Source: Methylocystis parvus OBBP (GTDB taxonomy: Bacteria; Pseudomonadota; Alphaproteobacteria; Rhizobiales; Beijerinckiaceae). Taken from it: DNA of 64,000 bases. Numbering within the stretch: position 1 is the stretch's first letter; the number at the start of each line of letters is the position of its first letter. Position numbers and translations under genes: made by a program. Below the pieces are notes generated by a model that did no database searches, was not told where the DNA came from, and saw only the letters and a list, made by a program, of their open reading frames with translations. The stretch covers positions 62,001 through 126,000 of the forward strand of contig NZ_CP092969.1 in assembly GCF_027571405.1 (NCBI RefSeq), in the 5' to 3' direction. Below, piece by piece: positions 53,473 through 63,239 of this stretch.

Positions 53473-56400
53473 TCATGGTTTGCCCAGGCGACACCATTCA
53501 TCATGCAACTCGCATGCCTCTTCGTAACACAGATCCGCATCTCCAGGCAGTTTAACTTCCCGATGGTACCATCGCCAAAATAGCTTGGGGAGTCCGAATC
53601 TTTGATCCTTCGGCTGCAAGCCATTGAGATCTATTACACTCAGTGGCTTTTGTGTTGCATATCCAAACAAGGTTGGGCCATCAGCGAAGACAGAGCGCAG
53701 AGGGGATGATGCAGCTATTATTCCCGCGCCCACACCGAAGAGCCGCACGGGGGATTTCTCTAAAATTTCCTGGACCAGAGAGGCTCGCGGTTGCAACTCT
53801 AGCGGAATGACGCCGCCTACCGTTTTCCCCTCCTTCTCATCCGCTCGCAACGGATCCGGCTGGATATACCGGCCGAGCGTCGCGTCGTAATGGCGATGCC
53901 AATTATAGGCGAGGCCAGACTCAAGCTGGAACCATTGCCCCGGGAACCGCATGTCGAGCTTGGACGTCGAGTCCCAAATCGACGATACGCCACCAAACGG
54001 CGAATAGATCACGTCCCACACCCAGCTCCAATTCTGCGCCAGCATGCGCGCCGGGCGGCCGAGATGGTCCGTGTGCACGTAATAAAGGGTCGGCGTCGCC
54101 GTGTTGACATTGTCGACCACGGCGATCGGCAGGTCGTTCAGCCAGATATATTCCCGCCGCGTAACGCCGGCCGTGTCGGTCTCGGCGATGATGTGATCGT
54201 TGATGTCGTGCACATAAAGCGTGGTCGTCGTGGTCGATCCGCTCGTAAATGTGCGCGAGGCGAGCCGGTCCTGAGCGTCGTAAGCATAGGTTCCGCCCTG
54301 GGCCGGCGCGCCGGTCTGATAGGCCTTCGACAGGCGGCCTTCCACGTCATATTGGAAGGTCATGCCCAGAGCGCCCGTGCGGCTATCCGTGAGGATGTCG
54401 CCGGAAGCGTCATAAGTGAAAGCGCGCGCCGTTCCGCCGGCGGGCGTCACTGAGGTTAGACGGTTCGACCCCGCAGGATAGGCATAGGTGGATGTCGCGC
54501 CATTCGCCGTCTCGCTCGCGCGATTGCCGTTGGCGTCATAAGTCCAGGACAAGGCCCCGTAATAGCCGCTGGCCGAGGCGAGACGCCGCGTCGGCGTATA
54601 GGTGAAACTTTGCGACTGCGCCGTATAGGTGAAGGGCGGCGTTGTGCCGGGGTTCACATTGTCGACAATCGAATTGACGATATCGCCCGTCCAGGACAGC
54701 GATCGGTCGATCGTCCCGCCGAGATTGCCGGTCGCGCCGGTCTGCACCCGCGTAATGCGATAATCCGTGTCCGTGGTGAATGTCGAAACGCCGCCATAGC
54801 CGAAGCTCATGCTCGCCAGCGGGCCATACGGATTCCAAACCAGGTTCCAGACGACTGTCTGCGTGACTGCCGCGGAGTTCTGCTGCGTCGTGACGCTCGA
54901 GACGCGTCCCATAGCGTCGCGGACATAGTTCACGATGCGGCCGGAGGGATACATTATTCCGGAGATATTGCCCGCATTGTCGTAGCGATACTGCGTGTTC
55001 ACAACGGGAGCGGGATTGTTGGTGCGATAATCGATCCAGATGCGGCCCTTGGCGTCGAAAGCGCGCCAGTTCGTGCCCGCTTCGCTGTAAATCCCGACGA
55101 GATGCCCCACTCCCTTATTATCCGGGGCGGTCGCATCCCAGTTGAAGCTTTGCCAATAGGCGGACTGACCCGCATAGCTCTTATTGGTTAGACGCCCGGA
55201 ATTGTCATAGGCGTAATTCGTTGTCACCCCACGCGCATCGGTGCGCTGCGTGACCAGACCGCGAGCATCACGCCAATAAGTGATGGTGCCGCGGTCGGGC
55301 GAAACCTCCTGGATGACGTCGTCAAAGCCGTTGCGGACATAAGTCGTCGTGAGACTGCGCGCGTCCTGATAGGCGGTCACGGCGTTTGTCCCGTCGCGCG
55401 TCAGCGCAACGGTTTTGCTCTCCTCATCGGTCTCGCTGATCAGCCGGTTTAGTGGGTCGAAGCCGTAGGAGAACGCATTGGACCGCGGGTCCGTGACCGT
55501 TTTGAGATTGTCCGTCTTGTCATAGGCAAATTGATAGGTCTGCGATCCCGCGCCGATCGACCGAATGATGCGGCCCAGCTCGTCGAAGGCGCGGGTGCGG
55601 CTATAGGCGGTTGTCGCGTTAGCGCGATTCACCGTGACGGAGGTGGCGTCTCCATTGGCATTGCGGGTATAATTGATTGTCTCGCCCGCAGAATTGGTGA
55701 TTGTCGTTAAGCGCCGGGCATTGTCATAGGCGTACGTCTCGTACGCGCCGTTCGGCAGGGTGATCTGAATGACCTGGCCTATCGCGTCATAAGCGATATT
55801 CGTGGTCACCGGCGTTCCCGTCGCATCGACAACCACTTGCGACAACAAGCTTCGGGTATAAGCGAGCGTCGTGACGTTTCCGTTGGGATCGGTGATCGAG
55901 GTTGGCTGCCCCCATTGGTTCCAGGCGGTGACGGTCGTCACCTTGCCCATCTCGTTGGTAATCGACTGAATATTGCCTGCGGCGTTATAGGCGTAGGCGA
56001 CCGTGTCGGCGGTCCCCGCGAGAGGACCGTCAACCGACGTCAACCGCCCGGAAGCGTTGTAGCCATAGGTCGTCGTCCGGGTCTGGCCGTTTGTGGAATA
56101 AGGGGTGCTTTGCGTGGTCGTATCGACCTTTTGAATCTGCGTGATGCGTCCGCTCGTGTCGACCGTGACGTTTGTGGTCCGGCCCGGCTCAACGATTTGA
56201 GTGGCGACATTCAGGGTGGGATGCCAGGTCAGCGTTGTCGTGACCGCCTGCGCGGTCCCTGAGCCGCGGGTGATCGAAATCGGACGATTGTTGGCGTCGC
56301 GCACATAGGCGGTGACTCGCCCCTCCTCATCCGTCTCCGTCGCAACCCAGCCATTAGCGTCATAAGTGTAGCCACGCGTACTGCCGATGCAATTGGCGCT

Positions 56401-57936
56401 TGCCTGACCGTCTACTTGTTTGAGGGAGGTTTTGTTGACGTTGCCAGGGTGCTGGAAGGTGTAGGTCGCGACCTTGCCAAGCGGATTGGTGACGGTGCGC
56501 ACCAGGTCGCCGTTTGCAGCCTGGCTATATGCGACGGTGGTTTTGTCCTGTCCGCCGCTGTGCTCGGAGGCTATTGCATGCCCTTCCGTGTCATAGGTGA
56601 AGGTCGCATACCGTACGCCGCGCGCATCGGTTATCCCAGTCAGGAAGTCTGGATAAAGCGTATTCTCGTATTGATAGCTGACCGTCTCGATGATGGTCCC
56701 TGACGAATTGTACTGGTCCGCCTTCACCAGACGGCGCACCAACATTTCCGAGGATCCGTCCGATTTCAAAGGCGGGTCATAGGTGTATTGCAGTTTGCCG
56801 CCGGTCGGCAGCGAAATCGATTGGATTGTGACCGGTAGCGGCGTCGCGTTGGCGGTCACCGGATAAACGAACTTGTTCCAGGTGAAACCGAGACTGCGGC
56901 CGAAACTATCTGTGAGCGTTTGCAGATAGCCATTTGCGTCGTAGGCCAGGGTCCAGGCATAGCCGCCCTTGTTCATCGAGACCGGGCGCGCAACCTGATA
57001 TTCGACGGGGCTCGTGCCCGGCTCGGGGAACGACTTTAAGACCCACACCCGGTTCTCTACGGTGTCGGTGACCTGCCAGGTGGATTGACCGGCCCAGATG
57101 ACGCTCCAGTTGAGCGGCAGCGCGCCCAGATAATCGACCTTGTAGCGCCCCTGTTGCACGCCGCCGCTCCAGGGGGTGAAGGATGTCCCCGAACCGGAAT
57201 AGATGAATTCGTACGGGACGCCGTTGGGCAGATAGAGCGTGACGGAATTGGCGGTCGCCCAGGGGCTGTTGATTTGAACGCGCAATTCCATCTGGAAGTT
57301 AAATTGCCAGCCGCCAACCGCCCCATGCGTGGGCGATTTGATGTTCAGAACCCCTAATGGTCCCGCCCAAAGACGGCTGATCGTATCTTCCAGAACGAGG
57401 CTGCGATATTCACGGGATATGACAAGCTCTCCATCGCCCGTCTTGAAATCAATGACAGACTCAACTTTCGCCCCGTCTCCCAATTCGATCGGGTTGGAGA
57501 CTCCCGGCCAGGGATTGCCGTTGCTTTTGCAGGAATTCGAGGGAGAGGCCTGGGCCGACGTGTAGCAGGATGAATAGCCGCGCGTGCTGTAATTGCCGCC
57601 GCAATCCGAGGTGATCAGCGGCGGGAGGATCGTGCCGCAATCGCCCCCCTGCTTGCAGCCCCATTGATAAGTGGTCCAAACGCAAGCGGCCCGTCGCGGG
57701 CCAAGCAATTGTGCGCCAAGAAATTGGCTATCGGGCCCAAGCTTCGAACCAAGCGGGCCGCAGCCGACCTTGCATTGCTGCCAATAATCAGCACAGGCCG
57801 CGACTGGGTCGGCGAAATTCCCGTTCCACCCTGTCCAACCGAGGAAGCCATCGCGAAGCGCCCATGACGGCGACGCGCCCGCCAGAATGAAAACAACACA
57901 AAAAATCGTCGCACGAAGCGCTGAAAATACTCGCAT
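53473..57936 (-). CDS. secreted RHS/YD-repeat protein with variable C-terminal tip
   Basis: 1487 aa from the ATG at 57936 (GGAG upstream). A signal peptide (MRVFSALRATIFCVVFILAG) is followed by a Cys-rich N-terminal region, then about 1000 residues of YD repeats (many YxYDxxGN/R variants). The RHS core box has HTDHLGRPARMLAQ and YSPFGGV..RFPGQWFQLESG LAYNWHRHYDATLGRYIQPD. After IDLNGL come about 45 residues (RFGLPKLFWRWYHREVKLPG ..EEACELHDEWC) that are the candidate toxin tip. RHS shells encapsulate and deliver such tips. No VgrG/PAAR gene is adjacent; export would be by Sec. Confidence 0.9.
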   Translation of the reverse strand: MRVFSALRATIFCVVFILAGASPSWALRDGFLGWTGWNGNFADPVAACADYWQQCKVGCGPLGSKLGPDSQFLGAQLLGPRRAACVWTTYQWGCKQGGDCGTILPPLITSDCGGNYSTRGYSSCYTSAQASPSNSCKSNGNPWPGVSNPIELGDGAKVESVIDFKTGDGELVISREYRSLVLEDTISRLWAGPLGVLNIKSPTHGAVGGWQFNFQMELRVQINSPWATANSVTLYLPNGVPYEFIYSGSGTSFTPWSGGVQQGRYKVDYLGALPLNWSVIWAGQSTWQVTDTVENRVWVLKSFPEPGTSPVEYQVARPVSMNKGGYAWTLAYDANGYLQTLTDSFGRSLGFTWNKFVYPVTANATPLPVTIQSISLPTGGKLQYTYDPPLKSDGSSEMLVRRLVKADQYNSSGTIIETVSYQYENTLYPDFLTGITDARGVRYATFTYDTEGHAIASEHSGGQDKTTVAYSQAANGDLVRTVTNPLGKVATYTFQHPGNVNKTSLKQVDGQASANCIGSTRGYTYDANGWVATETDEEGRVTAYVRDANNRPISITRGSGTAQAVTTTLTWHPTLNVATQIVEPGRTTNVTVDTSGRITQIQKVDTTTQSTPYSTNGQTRTTTYGYNASGRLTSVDGPLAGTADTVAYAYNAAGNIQSITNEMGKVTTVTAWNQWGQPTSITDPNGNVTTLAYTRSLLSQVVVDATGTPVTTNIAYDAIGQVIQITLPNGAYETYAYDNARRLTTITNSAGETINYTRNANGDATSVTVNRANATTAYSRTRAFDELGRIIRSIGAGSQTYQFAYDKTDNLKTVTDPRSNAFSYGFDPLNRLISETDEESKTVALTRDGTNAVTAYQDARSLTTTYVRNGFDDVIQEVSPDRGTITYWRDARGLVTQRTDARGVTTNYAYDNSGRLTNKSYAGQSAYWQSFNWDATAPDNKGVGHLVGIYSEAGTNWRAFDAKGRIWIDYRTNNPAPVVNTQYRYDNAGNISGIMYPSGRIVNYVRDAMGRVSSVTTQQNSAAVTQTVVWNLVWNPYGPLASMSFGYGGVSTFTTDTDYRITRVQTGATGNLGGTIDRSLSWTGDIVNSIVDNVNPGTTPPFTYTAQSQSFTYTPTRRLASASGYYGALSWTYDANGNRASETANGATSTYAYPAGSNRLTSVTPAGGTARAFTYDASGDILTDSRTGALGMTFQYDVEGRLSKAYQTGAPAQGGTYAYDAQDRLASRTFTSGSTTTTTLYVHDINDHIIAETDTAGVTRREYIWLNDLPIAVVDNVNTATPTLYYVHTDHLGRPARMLAQNWSWVWDVIYSPFGGVSSIWDSTSKLDMRFPGQWFQLESGLAYNWHRHYDATLGRYIQPDPLRADEKEGKTVGGVIPLELQPRASLVQEILEKSPVRLFGVGAGIIAASSPLRSVFADGPTLFGYATQKPLSVIDLNGLQPKDQRFGLPKLFWRWYHREVKLPGDADLCYEEACELHDEWCRLGKP

Positions 57937-58102
57937 CAAATTTCTCCAAAGGAGCCATTGCGTAATGGTCGGCAGCAAATCTTCCTCTCAAGCCCCAGTC
58001 AATCCCTGCGACAGCATTTCGACGCAAAAATGCTGCGGCGCGAACAGGAAAATTCGCAAATCGATCTGAAGACAATTTGCATTAAAATGCGCGCGCTGGT
58101 TA

Positions 58103-58564
58103 TCAGACACCTGCTCGCCCGTTCGTCTTTCGACTACGCTTTGCCGTTTCCTGCTTGCGCGCCTGCCCGAGCCCCATCTTCAGCGCCAGCTGCGAGCGTT
58201 GTGCCGCATAGTTCGGCGCAACCATGGGATAGCTCTCCGGCAGACCCCATTTGGCGCGATACGCGTCCGGCGTCATGCCCAGAGCCGCCAAATGTCGCTT
58301 GAGCGATTTGAACTGCTTCCCGTCGTCAAGGCAGATGAGATAGTCGGGCGTGATGGATTTCTTGATCGGCACCGCCGGTTCGCGCTTTTCGATCGCCGCC
58401 GCCGCGGGCGCGCCACTCCCAAGCCCACGCAACGCCGAATCAACGGCGTGGATCAGCCCCGGCAACTCGGTGATGGGCAGCGAATTATGCGCGACGAAAG
58501 CCGCCACGATCTCCGCCGCCAGTTCCGTGGCGTTGACCCCATCCGCATCTTCAATTGCGGTCAT
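58103..58564 (-). CDS. MucR/Ros-family transcriptional regulator
   Basis: A 153-aa protein with an N-terminal helical oligomerisation region (ELAAEIVAAFVAHNSLPITE) and a C-terminal zinc-finger domain (DYLICLDDGKQFKSLKRHLA, MTPDAYRAKWGLPESYPMVA, PNYAAQRSQLALKMGLG), the signature of Ros/MucR. These proteins silence AT-rich and horizontally acquired promoters and control surface polysaccharides. It lies between the RHS gene and the transposon and may silence this island; that is inference. Confidence 0.92.
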   Translation of the reverse strand: MTAIEDADGVNATELAAEIVAAFVAHNSLPITELPGLIHAVDSALRGLGSGAPAAAAIEKREPAVPIKKSITPDYLICLDDGKQFKSLKRHLAALGMTPDAYRAKWGLPESYPMVAPNYAAQRSQLALKMGLGQARKQETAKRSRKTNGRAGV

Positions 58565-58756
58565 TCCCAGCTCCCCGAATCGCGCTTTTATTTTTGATAC
58601 GCGTCAATTCGCGAAGCGTCGAGGGCGTCAACGAATTTTGCAGGAAAGCCGGCCAGGGCCGGAAGAGCGCTTCCCCATTGGCGCTCGGCCCCAGTGTCAC
58701 GCTGCATTTAAACGGCAGAATCTGCATTCATATATATCAATAGCTTAGCCTTGCGC

Positions 58757-58826
58757 TTAATTTGATAATTTGTATGATATTTGATAATAAGACGGCGCTT
58801 GCTGCACCTTATTTGATAATTGGGCA
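58757..58826 (+). repeat. three ATTTGATAAT repeats upstream of tniA
   Basis: ATTTGATAAT or close variants occur near 58,760, 58,779 and 58,811 in direct orientation, in AT-rich DNA ending 30 bp before tniA. A related ATTTGATAAA lies at about 62,230, overlapping the end of tniQ. Transposons of this class carry multiple transposase-binding repeats at their ends, so these may be such sites; regulator sites are the alternative. Confidence 0.5.
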
Positions 58827-58856
58827 GCCACACATGCGCCGGTTTGGTAAGGCTCA

Positions 58857-60473
58857 ATGTCTGATCCGTTCCCCGACGATGTGAACCCGGAGGACTGGGA
58901 AGAAGCGCGCCGCCGCGCGGACGCGATACGCGAATTTGTGCGCCGGCGACCAAATCGATCGACCGTCGAAGAGATTTTGGAGCTTGCGACCGTACTCGGC
59001 GTGAGCCAGGCCACGGCTTATCGATTGGTCCGGCTCTTTCGAAAGGGAGGAGCCGTCTCCGCACTAGTCGATCGTAAGCGCGGACGGCGGAAGGATCATC
59101 ACACGCTGGACAAGGAGCGGGATGGAATTATCCGCGCGACAATTTCGCGCTTCTATCTCAAGCCAACACGACCGCCCTTCTCGCGACTGGTTCGCGAAGT
59201 GCAGACCAAATGCTTGGCTGCCGGTTTTAAGGCGCCGAATTGGCGCACGATCAAAAATCGTTTAGAAAGTATCGACCTTCAACGGCGAGCGAAGCGACGT
59301 GGAGAAACGTCGATCGTCAAGGCGACAACGCCGACGCCCGGAGAGCTGGGCGCGTCTCAGCCTTTGGAACTTGTCCAGGTTGATCACACCAGAGCGGACA
59401 TCATCGTCGTCGATGAAGAAACGCGCGAGCCAATCGGCCGTCCGTGGCTGACGCTCGCGATTGACGTGTTCAGTCGCATGGTGACGGGCTTCTATCTGAC
59501 AATGGACGCTCCCTCTCGTTTGTCCGTGAGTCTTTGTCTGCTTCATTCGGTTTTCGACAAATCGGCATGGCTGAAGGATCGGGAGATCGACGAACTATGG
59601 CCGGTTGCGGGGCTGCCGGCAGTGCTGCATGTCGATAACGGCCCCGAATTTCGCAGCCGCGCCTTTATCCGCGGCTGTGAAGACGCCGGAATGAATATTC
59701 AGTGGAGGCCATGCCGCACGCCGCACTATGGCGGACATATCGAACGCCTAATCGGAACGCAGATGGGCGCCGTTCACCTCCTGCCCGGCTCGACATCCAG
59801 CAATATCGCAGAGCGTGGCGAGTATGATCCGAAGCTAAACGCGGCCCTGACCCTGCGTGAAGTCGAGCGGTACATTGCCCTCGAAATCGTCGGTTCGTAC
59901 CATCAATCGATTCATAGCAGTTTGTGTCGTCCGCCAATCGCTGTATGGCGAGAACGCGAGGGAGACATTCCGCTCCGCTTACCTCACGATCGGATGCGCT
60001 TCTGGTTGACCTTTTTGCCTGAAGAGGAACGCACATTGCGCCCGGACGGGATCCATCTGTTCAATTTGCGTTACTGGTCCTCGGCGCTCAGCGCCGATGT
60101 CGGCAGAACCAAGCGACGGCTCCTGGTAAAATATGATCCCCGCGACATGTCGCGAATCTTCATTCGGCGACCCTCCGGCAATTTTATCGAGGCTCGCTAT
60201 GCCGATGTAACCTTGCCGTCAGTGACGCTGCGCGAGGCGTTGACGGCGCGGCGCGCCCTACTGGCGCAAGGACGCCGCGAAGTCGATATGCGCTCGATTA
60301 TCCGCACCGCGATGGCTCAGCGAGAACTTGTTGACGACGCGAAAAGGAAGACGAATGCGTCTCGACGCGGAAAGGCCGCCGGTTCAAAATCCAAGGGAGA
60401 TCGCAACGGCTGGGGCTCGCTGCGCGGCGTCGATTCCAGACAGCCAGTGCCCTTTGTTGAAGACTCGGACTGA
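58857..60473 (+). CDS. tniA: TniA/TnsB-like DDE transposase
   Basis: A 538-aa protein, ATG at 58857. An N-terminal helix-turn-helix (LATVLGVSQATAYRLVRLFR) leads to the rve catalytic core: VQVDHTRADIIVVDE (Asp176), VLHVDNGPEFRS (Asp260), YGGHIERLIGTQ (Glu296, a D-x35-E spacing). A Mu-type beta barrel and basic tail (RGKAAGSKSKGDRNGW) follow. Catalyses strand transfer together with TniB and TniQ. tniB starts 12 bp downstream. Confidence 0.92.
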   Translation: MSDPFPDDVNPEDWEEARRRADAIREFVRRRPNRSTVEEILELATVLGVSQATAYRLVRLFRKGGAVSALVDRKRGRRKDHHTLDKERDGIIRATISRFYLKPTRPPFSRLVREVQTKCLAAGFKAPNWRTIKNRLESIDLQRRAKRRGETSIVKATTPTPGELGASQPLELVQVDHTRADIIVVDEETREPIGRPWLTLAIDVFSRMVTGFYLTMDAPSRLSVSLCLLHSVFDKSAWLKDREIDELWPVAGLPAVLHVDNGPEFRSRAFIRGCEDAGMNIQWRPCRTPHYGGHIERLIGTQMGAVHLLPGSTSSNIAERGEYDPKLNAALTLREVERYIALEIVGSYHQSIHSSLCRPPIAVWREREGDIPLRLPHDRMRFWLTFLPEEERTLRPDGIHLFNLRYWSSALSADVGRTKRRLLVKYDPRDMSRIFIRRPSGNFIEARYADVTLPSVTLREALTARRALLAQGRREVDMRSIIRTAMAQRELVDDAKRKTNASRRGKAAGSKSKGDRNGWGSLRGVDSRQPVPFVEDSD

Positions 60474-60485
60474 ACGGATGCTGAC

Positions 60486-61367
60486 ATGAACGATGTAAGC
60501 TCCCATCTGACGCCTGCCGCCGCCGCACTTCTCTCGGAATCCGATGAACGTCGCATCCGCGCAATAAAGTCGCGCCGTTGGGTTCTGTATCCGCGGGCCA
60601 AACAGGCCCTCGACCGTTTGGGGCTCCTGCTCAACCATCCTCGGGGAACGAGGATGCCATCCGTTGCGATTTATGGCGACAGCGGCATGGGCAAAACCAT
60701 GATCATGAAGCGATTCCGTGACGAACACCCGCCGGGTTTCAATGCGGTCACGGGCGCGCTCCGAACGCCTGTACTCGCGATGGAGATGACCAGTCGACCG
60801 GGAGAACGCCGCTTCTATGCTGAACTGCTCACGCTCCTCGGCGCGCCACAGCGCCCCCGTGCAGACATTGCGCAGATGGAGCAGTCTGCATTGCGGATCA
60901 TGGAGGCGATCGGCGTTCAGGTGCTCGTTATCGACGAAGTCCATAATATTCTCGCGGGCTCCTATCGGGAACAGAGGGTCGTGCTCAACACCCTTCGATT
61001 CCTGAGCAATCGCCTCCAAATCTCGCTCGTCTGCTTTGGCGTCAACGAAGCGCGTGAAGCGATCAGCGGGGATGTTCAACTCGCCCGCCGTTTTGAACAG
61101 TTCACGTTGAACCGTTGGGCGGCGGATGAACAATTTGAAGCGCTCGTCGCGTCCATTCTGCGCAACACGCCCTTACGCAATCCTTCCGTGCTCAGCCCGA
61201 AATCATTGCGTTGGATGCTTCAAGTGACCGAGGGCATCACGGCAAACATCTTCCATCTGATCAACAATCTCGCCGTGGAGGCGGTTGAAACTGGAAGAGA
61301 GCAAATCTGCGACGAAGCCATCGAGAGTTGGCAGCCAGAACTCGATATGGAAGCGGCGTTCGCGTGA
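60486..61367 (+). CDS. tniB: TniB/TnsC-like AAA+ ATPase
   Basis: A 293-aa AAA+ regulator. Walker A is YGDSGMGKTMIM (about residues 60-71), Walker B VLVIDEVHNIL (about 147-157), with sensor and arginine-finger region SLVCFGVNEAREAISGDVQL. It selects target DNA and activates the transposase. Its stop overlaps the tniQ GTG (GTGA). Confidence 0.92.
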   Translation: MNDVSSHLTPAAAALLSESDERRIRAIKSRRWVLYPRAKQALDRLGLLLNHPRGTRMPSVAIYGDSGMGKTMIMKRFRDEHPPGFNAVTGALRTPVLAMEMTSRPGERRFYAELLTLLGAPQRPRADIAQMEQSALRIMEAIGVQVLVIDEVHNILAGSYREQRVVLNTLRFLSNRLQISLVCFGVNEAREAISGDVQLARRFEQFTLNRWAADEQFEALVASILRNTPLRNPSVLSPKSLRWMLQVTEGITANIFHLINNLAVEAVETGREQICDEAIESWQPELDMEAAFA

Positions 61368-62236
61368 CGCCCAAGCTTCCTCATTGCGACCAGCTGCCGG
61401 TCGTGCTTCCACCGCTGACATATGAGCTTTTGTCGTCATGGATCTGTCGGCATGCGGTATTTTATGGCGTTCAGCCTGTCACCATGCTTCGGCATTGTCT
61501 GTCTGATGCGTCGTCGATGCGCGAGATCGATTTCCGACGGACGACCAAACAAGCCGCGTGCATAGCTCACGTGTTCAGAACGGACGCGACCGTTGTTCGG
61601 CAAATGAGTTTTGCAAATTTATGCCCAGATTCGCATCGATGGATCGCCGCGAAGCCAATGCAGTTCTGTGCGAATTGCCGGCACCAAGCAAATTCGAAGG
61701 GTCCAGAGCCTGTAAGCCGAAGCCAACTTCTCGGATGGCGCATCACGTGCTCGCAATGCGGTTCTCCACTCAGCGACAATGAAGGTAATGCGGTCGCGTC
61801 TCCTATCAACTCCAATTGGAACGAAGCGCTCAATGGCCAACGTCTGATTGACGACGAAGCGCAGCATGGCGTTCAAAGCTGGGCGCCGCCAATGGAATTG
61901 GCGCGTCTCCTGCTGATGCGACGCGACCCAAGAACAAGTAATGCCGCGCCCAATGGCAATCCCAGACTTCTTGGAGCCGTTCTTCCGGAAATCGACGCCG
62001 TTCTCGCAAATAGCCGGATCGTTCTTCCCTCCCCCGCCAAACCAATCCTGCCGCTTATGCTGCGCCCGGCGCTGCTTGCCGCTGTCGCGATCCTTGAACG
62101 TCAGGGCCCATTCATGCTGGCGCGGCTCGAAGAGAGAATGATCGACCAGAACCGCTCCCGCTTTCGCGAACTGGCCGCGACCATGCTCTGCATTCCACCC
62201 GAGCCCGTGGAATTATCATACTTGCAGCATATTTGA
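61364..62236 (+). CDS. tniQ: TniQ-family transposition protein
   Basis: About 290 aa from the GTG at 61364, which overlaps tniB. The TniQ domain starts PPLTYELLSSWICRHAVFYG, and two CxxC pairs form a zinc site (FCANCRHQ, CSQCGSPLSD). TniQ/TnsD proteins direct target choice. This one is short, as in Tn5053-type or TniQ-only systems. No resolvase (tniR) follows. Confidence 0.88.
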   Translation: MTPKLPHCDQLPVVLPPLTYELLSSWICRHAVFYGVQPVTMLRHCLSDASSMREIDFRRTTKQAACIAHVFRTDATVVRQMSFANLCPDSHRWIAAKPMQFCANCRHQANSKGPEPVSRSQLLGWRITCSQCGSPLSDNEGNAVASPINSNWNEALNGQRLIDDEAQHGVQSWAPPMELARLLLMRRDPRTSNAAPNGNPRLLGAVLPEIDAVLANSRIVLPSPAKPILPLMLRPALLAAVAILERQGPFMLARLEERMIDQNRSRFRELAATMLCIPPEPVELSYLQHI

Positions 62237-62306
62237 TAAATTTGGTCCAGGAGATTCTCACATTTGCTGCAGCAACGGGCGTGAACCGGCGCATTATTGC
62301 AATTAA

Positions 62307-62450
62307 GTGCAACGTGACAAGCTCCATGAAGCGCGCCTCGCTTTGAAGGTCACGAAAGACGAGGATGCGGCTACGAAGCTGAGAACAAAAATTGCCGGTA
62401 TCGTAGGCCAGCTCCGTCAGATCGAAAATGTTCAAAACCGCGTAAAATAG
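62307..62450 (+). CDS. 47-aa coiled-coil frame, tentative
   Basis: The GTG at 62307 opens VQRDKLHEARLALKVTKDED, then AATKLRTKIAGIVGQLRQIE, an ideal amphipathic helix. No good ribosome site; a TAA immediately precedes it, so it could also be a decayed C-terminus. Low confidence. Confidence 0.3.
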   Translation: MQRDKLHEARLALKVTKDEDAATKLRTKIAGIVGQLRQIENVQNRVK

Positions 62451-62511
62451 AACGGTTTATGTCTGTATTTTCGATGTCGCTACCCTTGCAGAAGGTAGAC
62501 CCTTTGCAAGC

Positions 62512-62949
62512 TCATTCTGTGCGCGGCACCGCTTTCAGGCGGCGTTGCAAATGCGCCTGTAAGACCTTGTCGCGGACATGCGCGAAGAAGCGGGGCGGCA
62601 GCATCCCGTATTCGAAGCGCGCGGGCGACATGCTCGACACGGGGCGCAGGTCTGCCCCCGGCCAGAGGAAGTCATTCGTTTCCGTGACGACTATCCATGA
62701 GCGCAAATCGTCCAAGCCAAGGTGCCTTTTGACGAGCGGCGGAATCTCGACCGCATCCTCAGGATTGGCAGGCGGCGAATGCGTGATCGGCAGCACCGTC
62801 ACCACTTCCCGCCCCTCGATAATCTGGCGCGCCGCGACAATCGCGCAGGGGCGGTCTTTGTTGCCTTCTTCCGTCCCTTGGCTGTGTTCACGCGCCCAGA
62901 GATACGAATAGCCAATCACAAGCCCCGGCCTCGGGGTCGGTAGGCTCAT
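62512..62949 (-). CDS. PemK/MazF-like toxin
   Basis: A 145-aa protein from the ATG at 62949 (MSLPTPRPGLVIGYSYLW). It has the MazF/PemK-type barrel pattern: an N-terminal PGLVIGYSYLW, KDRPCAIVAAR, VVTVLPITHSPP and DLRSWIVVTETNDFLWPGAD. These are mRNA interferases. The ATG overlaps the antitoxin stop (ATGA), so the pair is coupled. Appears intact; longer than typical MazF (about 110 aa) because of an extended C-terminus. Confidence 0.82.
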   Translation of the reverse strand: MSLPTPRPGLVIGYSYLWAREHSQGTEEGNKDRPCAIVAARQIIEGREVVTVLPITHSPPANPEDAVEIPPLVKRHLGLDDLRSWIVVTETNDFLWPGADLRPVSSMSPARFEYGMLPPRFFAHVRDKVLQAHLQRRLKAVPRTE

Positions 62950-63206
62950 GGCGTCCAATCTTTGAGGAGATTATCGAGCGGCGCATGTTCGGCAGAGACT
63001 TCACTCCGCGCAATCGCTTTCAGCGTGTCGTCGTCGAGGTCTTCGATCGGACGCGCCACGCGCCCTTTCATGACCATCTCGAAAAACGCCGCCGACATCA
63101 GCACCGTGTGCGCGCGCGAATTCTTCGTAATGACGACCGGCGCTTGCTGTGCCGCGTCCTGATAGCGGCCAACATTCTGCTGGAACTCCGTTGACGTGAC
63201 TTTCAT
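62946..63206 (-). CDS. Phd/YefM-family antitoxin
   Basis: An 86-aa protein (MKVTSTEFQQNVGRYQDAAQ, APVVITKNSRAHTVLMSAAF) with the Phd/YefM N-terminal DNA-binding fold and an acidic C-terminal tail (EDLDDDTLKAIARSEVSAEH) that would wrap the toxin. It lies 18 bp after a perfect palindrome. Confidence 0.9.
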   Translation of the reverse strand: MKVTSTEFQQNVGRYQDAAQQAPVVITKNSRAHTVLMSAAFFEMVMKGRVARPIEDLDDDTLKAIARSEVSAEHAPLDNLLKDWTP

Positions 63207-63224
63207 GGCAAAGCCCTCCCCATC

Positions 63225-63239
63225 TATCTATAATAGATA
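63225..63239 (-). promoter_or_regulatory. toxin-antitoxin operator palindrome
   Basis: TATCTAT-A-ATAGATA, perfect 7-bp arms, lies directly upstream of the antitoxin gene, with a further ATAGATA next to it. The expected autoregulatory site. Confidence 0.75.
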
